A DNA stretch of 64,000 nucleotides from a bacterium (GTDB taxonomy: Bacteria; Myxococcota_A; Bradymonadia; UBA7976; UBA1532): the NCBI GenBank assembly GCA_030426085.1, contig JAUHYW010000021.1, positions 1 to 64,000 of the forward strand. The letters run 5' to 3'. A model generated the notes under the pieces. That model was not told where the DNA came from. It saw nothing but the letters and a program-made list of their open reading frames with translations, and did no database searches. The translations under genes and the position numbers were made by a program. This document shows, one piece after another, positions 60,895 to 64,000 of the stretch (position 1 is its first letter; each line of letters starts with the position of its first letter).

Positions 60895-62037
60895 TCACGC
60901 CGGCTTGAGCAGATCACCCTCCAGGCTCTCGAGCTCGGCGGCGAGCTGCGCCTTCTCGTGGGCCACCGCCCGGGCCACCGCCTCGTCGAGCCCCGGCAGC
61001 AGGATCTCGTGGGCCGAGCGGGTGATCCGCGGCAGGAACCCCCGCCCGTACTTGTGCCCCCCGCCGCCGGCCCCCGCCTCGAAGCGCCGCCAGCCCCGCT
61101 GGATGCACAGCTCGATGCCGGCGTAGCTGCACACCTCGAAGTGCAGGTTGCGCACGTCCTCCCGGCAGCCCCAGTAGCGCCCGTACAAGACCCCCGCCTT
61201 GACCGCGTTCACCGTGCCCCCGACGACCTCGCCGCCCCGCTCGGCGAAGATGAGGCACAGCCGATCGCGCCAGTCGCGGGCGAGGTGATCGAAGAACGCC
61301 CGGTTGAGGTAGCGCCGGCCCCAGAAGAACTTGTCGACCGTGCTGCGATACAGGGACCACGCGTGCGCCATCGCCGCGTCGTCGATGTCGTCGCCCATCA
61401 CGACCCGGGTGGTCACCCCCGCCTCGGCCACCTGCCGCCGCTCGCGCTTGATCTGATTGCGCCGCTTGCTGCGGAACCGGGCCAGGAAGTCATCGAAGGT
61501 GTCGTACCCGGCGTTGAGCCAGTGGAACTGATGGGTGTGGCGGATGGTGAAGCCCTGCGCCTCGAGCCGCTCGGCCTCGGGCTCGGTGACGTACAGGAAG
61601 TGCAGCCCGGTCGCCGGCTCCTCGACCACCGCCGCCCGGGCCCCCGCGATCAGGGCCTCGGCGACCGCCGCCCCCTCCCCCGGCGCGAGCAGGAACCGCC
61701 GCCCGCCCACCGGGGAGAACGGCGCCGCGCAGATCAGCTTCGGGTAATAGGGCAGCCCCGCCCGCTGCGCCGCGTCGGCCCAGGCCCAGTCGAAGATGAA
61801 CTCCCCGTAGCTGTCGTCCTTGCGATAGACCGCCAGCGCCCCGACCAGCGCCTGATCGCGCCGCACCAGCACGTAGCGCGGGCCCCAGCCGGTGCCCGGC
61901 CCCACGCAGCAGGCCTTCTCGAGCGCGTAGAGGAACCCGTGCTCGAAGAACGGGCAGCCGTCCTCACCGACGAGCGCGTCCCACGCGGCGGGCGCGATCT
62001 CGGCGAGGCTGTCGCGGACTTCGATGCGGAGCGCCAT
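60895..62037 (-). CDS. GNAT-superfamily protein, peptidogalycan biosynthesis/recognition type
   Basis: A 380-residue cytoplasmic protein of the DUF482/COG3146 group: the N-terminus RDSLAEIAPAAWDALVGEDG, then HTHQFHWLNAGYDTFDDFLA, FRSKRRNQIKRERRQV, KFFWGRRYLNRAFFDHLA and RFEAGAGGGGHKYGRGFLP are all typical. The fold is a double GNAT domain, like Fem aminoacyltransferases; the name derives from suggested action on peptidoglycan or surface glycans and is not proven. It is divergent from the LOG protein and convergent with the pseudokinase. Confidence 0.87.
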   Translation of the reverse strand: MALRIEVRDSLAEIAPAAWDALVGEDGCPFFEHGFLYALEKACCVGPGTGWGPRYVLVRRDQALVGALAVYRKDDSYGEFIFDWAWADAAQRAGLPYYPKLICAAPFSPVGGRRFLLAPGEGAAVAEALIAGARAAVVEEPATGLHFLYVTEPEAERLEAQGFTIRHTHQFHWLNAGYDTFDDFLARFRSKRRNQIKRERRQVAEAGVTTRVVMGDDIDDAAMAHAWSLYRSTVDKFFWGRRYLNRAFFDHLARDWRDRLCLIFAERGGEVVGGTVNAVKAGVLYGRYWGCREDVRNLHFEVCSYAGIELCIQRGWRRFEAGAGGGGHKYGRGFLPRITRSAHEILLPGLDEAVARAVAHEKAQLAAELESLEGDLLKPA

Positions 62038-62175
62038 GCACACCTCGGTGGCTCTGCGGTCGGCGGTTCGGGGGCCGCAGCTTCGATACCCCAGGCGGGG
62101 GCCGCGTTGCTCCGGGGCGTCGGGTCGGGGCCGAGCGGGGTGACAGGCGGGCGGGGCGTCGGTAGTCTGCCGGCC

Positions 62176-62757
<582 letters not shown>

Positions 62758-63646
62758 GCCGCCGGCCGCCCTGCGCGGCATCCGTCCTCACCGCGCGCCA
62801 CCGCCCACCCCCTCGCCCCGGCGATCCCGACCCGCGCCGCGGGCCGGATCATGCCCTCGCCGGCCCTGCTCACTGGCGGCCGCCGATCCGCCATCCCCCT
62901 CACCGGCGATCCTCGACGGGCGACCGCCGCGAGATCGCCCCGCCGGGGCCCCGCACCGTGGGCGCCGGGCACGCGCCCCCCCCCGGTCGGGGCGATCGCG
63001 GTGGAGCAGCCCCCCGAGATCAGCCTGCCGGGGCCCGAGGCGGTGGACGTCGTCGCCCCGCCCCCCCCCCCCTCGACGGCGATCGTGATGGACGCCCACC
63101 GCATCCCGCGCCGCCGGACGCGACCTGCGGCTGCGCGCCGCCCGGCACGAAGACCGGCCGGGGGCCCCCTCGGGTAGCCGACGCCGTCAGGATCGGCCCT
63201 CGGCGGACCTGCCGGTCAGCGAGCAGGCCCTCGAACCCGCACCCGGCGGGGGTCAGCGGCGCCGACGCGGCGTGGATCATGCCCTCGACGCCGATCCCAG
63301 AGCCCCCGGCCCACCGCCCACCGCCCCCGGGCGCCGATCTCGTCGTCGTCGCCCACCGCCGACCCCCGCCACGGGCCGATCCGAGAGGCCGCGCTGCACC
63401 CTCGACCGCCTCGCCGGACCGATCCTGGCGTCCTCGCCCACCGCCCATCGCGGCGCCCATCGGGACAGGCGGGTCGGGCGATCTGCGCTGGTCGAGCGCG
63501 GGCGGTGGCCCCCGGGCGTCGGCGATGACCCCTGCTCCTGGCAGGACACCTCGATCTCCGGTCGCCGATGACTCTGGTCCATCCCGCGAGATTTGCGCAA
63601 TCGATGGCCTCCTGCCAAACTGCCGACGGCAACCCAGGAGGCAGTC
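62758..63646. other. Long GC-rich stretch without a convincing gene
   Basis: All six frames are open for long stretches, but their products are Arg/Pro/Ala/Gly-rich with no domain, as expected from GC-rich non-coding DNA. Visible features are a 12-base C tract at 63061-63072, a C9 run near 62976, and a 14-base perfect repeat GGATCATGCCCTCG at 62846-62859 and 63274-63287. It may be an eroded gene, a regulatory region for the kinase, or spacer. A short plus-strand segment near 62990-63110 has the most protein-like composition. Confidence 0.5.
63061..63072. repeat. C12 homopolymer tract
   Basis: Twelve consecutive C residues on the plus strand in the middle of the empty region. Such tracts are prone to slippage and also to sequencing error, so the exact length should be treated with care. 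Confidence 0.8.
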
Positions 63647-64000
63647 TTGGATCGGGATCCACTCATCGGTCGGGCCCTCGGCGGCCGCTATCGACTGGAG
63701 AAGATCATCGGGCGCGGGGGATTCGGCATCGTCTACCGGGCGCGTCACATCACCCTCGACCGACCAGTGGCGGTCAAGCTCAATCTACACATCCATCGGC
63801 CGCGGATGAGCGCGCGCTTCAAGCGAGAAGCGAAGGCGATGGCCCGGCTCCAACACCCACGATGTGTCACGCTGCTCGACTATGGCGAAGAGGACGGCCT
63901 GACATACATGGTTCAGGAGTTCGTGGATGGCACACCGCTGAGTCGTGAGCTCAGGGGGCGCAGCGGCCTGCCGACCGACCGGGCCCTGCGCATCGTGGAC
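63647..64000 (+). CDS. Ser/Thr protein kinase, 3' truncated by the window
   Basis: The first 118 residues of a Hanks-type kinase: RYRLEKIIGRGGFGIVYRAR gives an intact Gly-rich loop (G22-G27), RPVAVKL the ATP-binding Lys44, and the following FKREAKAMARLQHPRCVTLL helix and YMVQEFVDGTPL hinge complete the N-lobe and hinge. Contrast with the degenerate kinase at 59872. The start is TTG at 63647, supported by AGGAGG 5 bases upstream; no ATG or GTG is in a suitable place. The catalytic loop lies beyond the window. Confidence 0.88.
   Translation, partial: MDRDPLIGRALGGRYRLEKIIGRGGFGIVYRARHITLDRPVAVKLNLHIHRPRMSARFKREAKAMARLQHPRCVTLLDYGEEDGLTYMVQEFVDGTPLSRELRGRSGLPTDRALRIVD

Overview
The window is very GC-rich by eye (roughly 70% or more) and densely packed with genes on both strands. 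I read it as a chromosomal segment of a myxobacterium-like organism (phylum Myxococcota). The reasons are a secreted VWA protein ending in a MYXO-CTERM-type tail (41351-43783), many Cys-rich and Pro-rich lipoproteins, PPC, HYR and 'CDGxDDDCDG' modules, a Ser/Thr kinase, a PP2C phosphatase, a pseudokinase, and a nine-haem cytochrome c. The phylum is an inference from these features. I see no rRNA, tRNA, CRISPR array, prophage or insertion sequence.

Layout. 1-2431: a Cys-rich secreted protein (5' truncated), an endonuclease/exonuclease/phosphatase-fold lipoprotein and a SnoaL-like protein. 2574-5777: a 1067-residue LRR-Roc-COR-TIR protein, a bacterial NLR-like architecture and my first choice for an exciting system. 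5842-10054: beta-propeller lipoprotein, a cyclic-nucleotide-binding/CPBP membrane protease fusion, an outer-membrane barrel and a DUF547 lipoprotein. 10158-17178: a pair of related envelope proteins, a zinc-ribbon protein, DUF2147, and an operon of a five-module Cys-rich lipoprotein with a trypsin-like protease. 17370-21540: glutamine synthetase type II, a short HTH regulator with a coupled 58-residue protein, an SAM methyltransferase, a glutathione peroxidase/FMN reductase pair and an HNH nuclease. 21584-27654: two very large secreted proteins (HYR-like; PPC plus Cys-rich). 27740-33635: Rdx/SelW-like protein, an enoyl-CoA hydratase-DUF924 fusion, Hsp33, and the multihaem cytochrome. 33903-43783: PP2C phosphatase, a single-chain 1727-residue acyl-CoA carboxylase, a GAF sensor-like protein and the VWA protein. 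43900-52117: DUF2237, a hydrolase-fold/TIM-barrel pair, the glyoxylate shunt (aceA, aceB) with a divergent RamB/ScfR-type regulator, and a MATE exporter. 52127-58632: a RiPP azoline-type cyclodehydratase (RRE + E1-like + YcaO in one chain), a LysR regulator divergent from a quinone oxidoreductase, an atypical lower-GC HNH nuclease, and a DUF4336-like protein. 58777-64000: malate dehydrogenase, a pseudokinase, a peptidogalycan-type GNAT, a LOG protein, an 889-base stretch with no convincing gene, and the start of a Ser/Thr kinase.

How they work together. Acetyl-CoA and C4 metabolism are over-represented (isocitrate lyase, malate synthase, an acyl-CoA-responsive-type regulator, malate dehydrogenase, enoyl-CoA hydratase, single-chain carboxylase). 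This suggests growth on fatty acids or two-carbon compounds, although the genes are dispersed. The other strong theme is the cell envelope: about a dozen lipoproteins or secreted proteins built from repeated disulfide modules. Several enzyme-fold proteins have lost key residues (a kinase, an alpha/beta hydrolase), so part of the repertoire is probably binding or regulatory.
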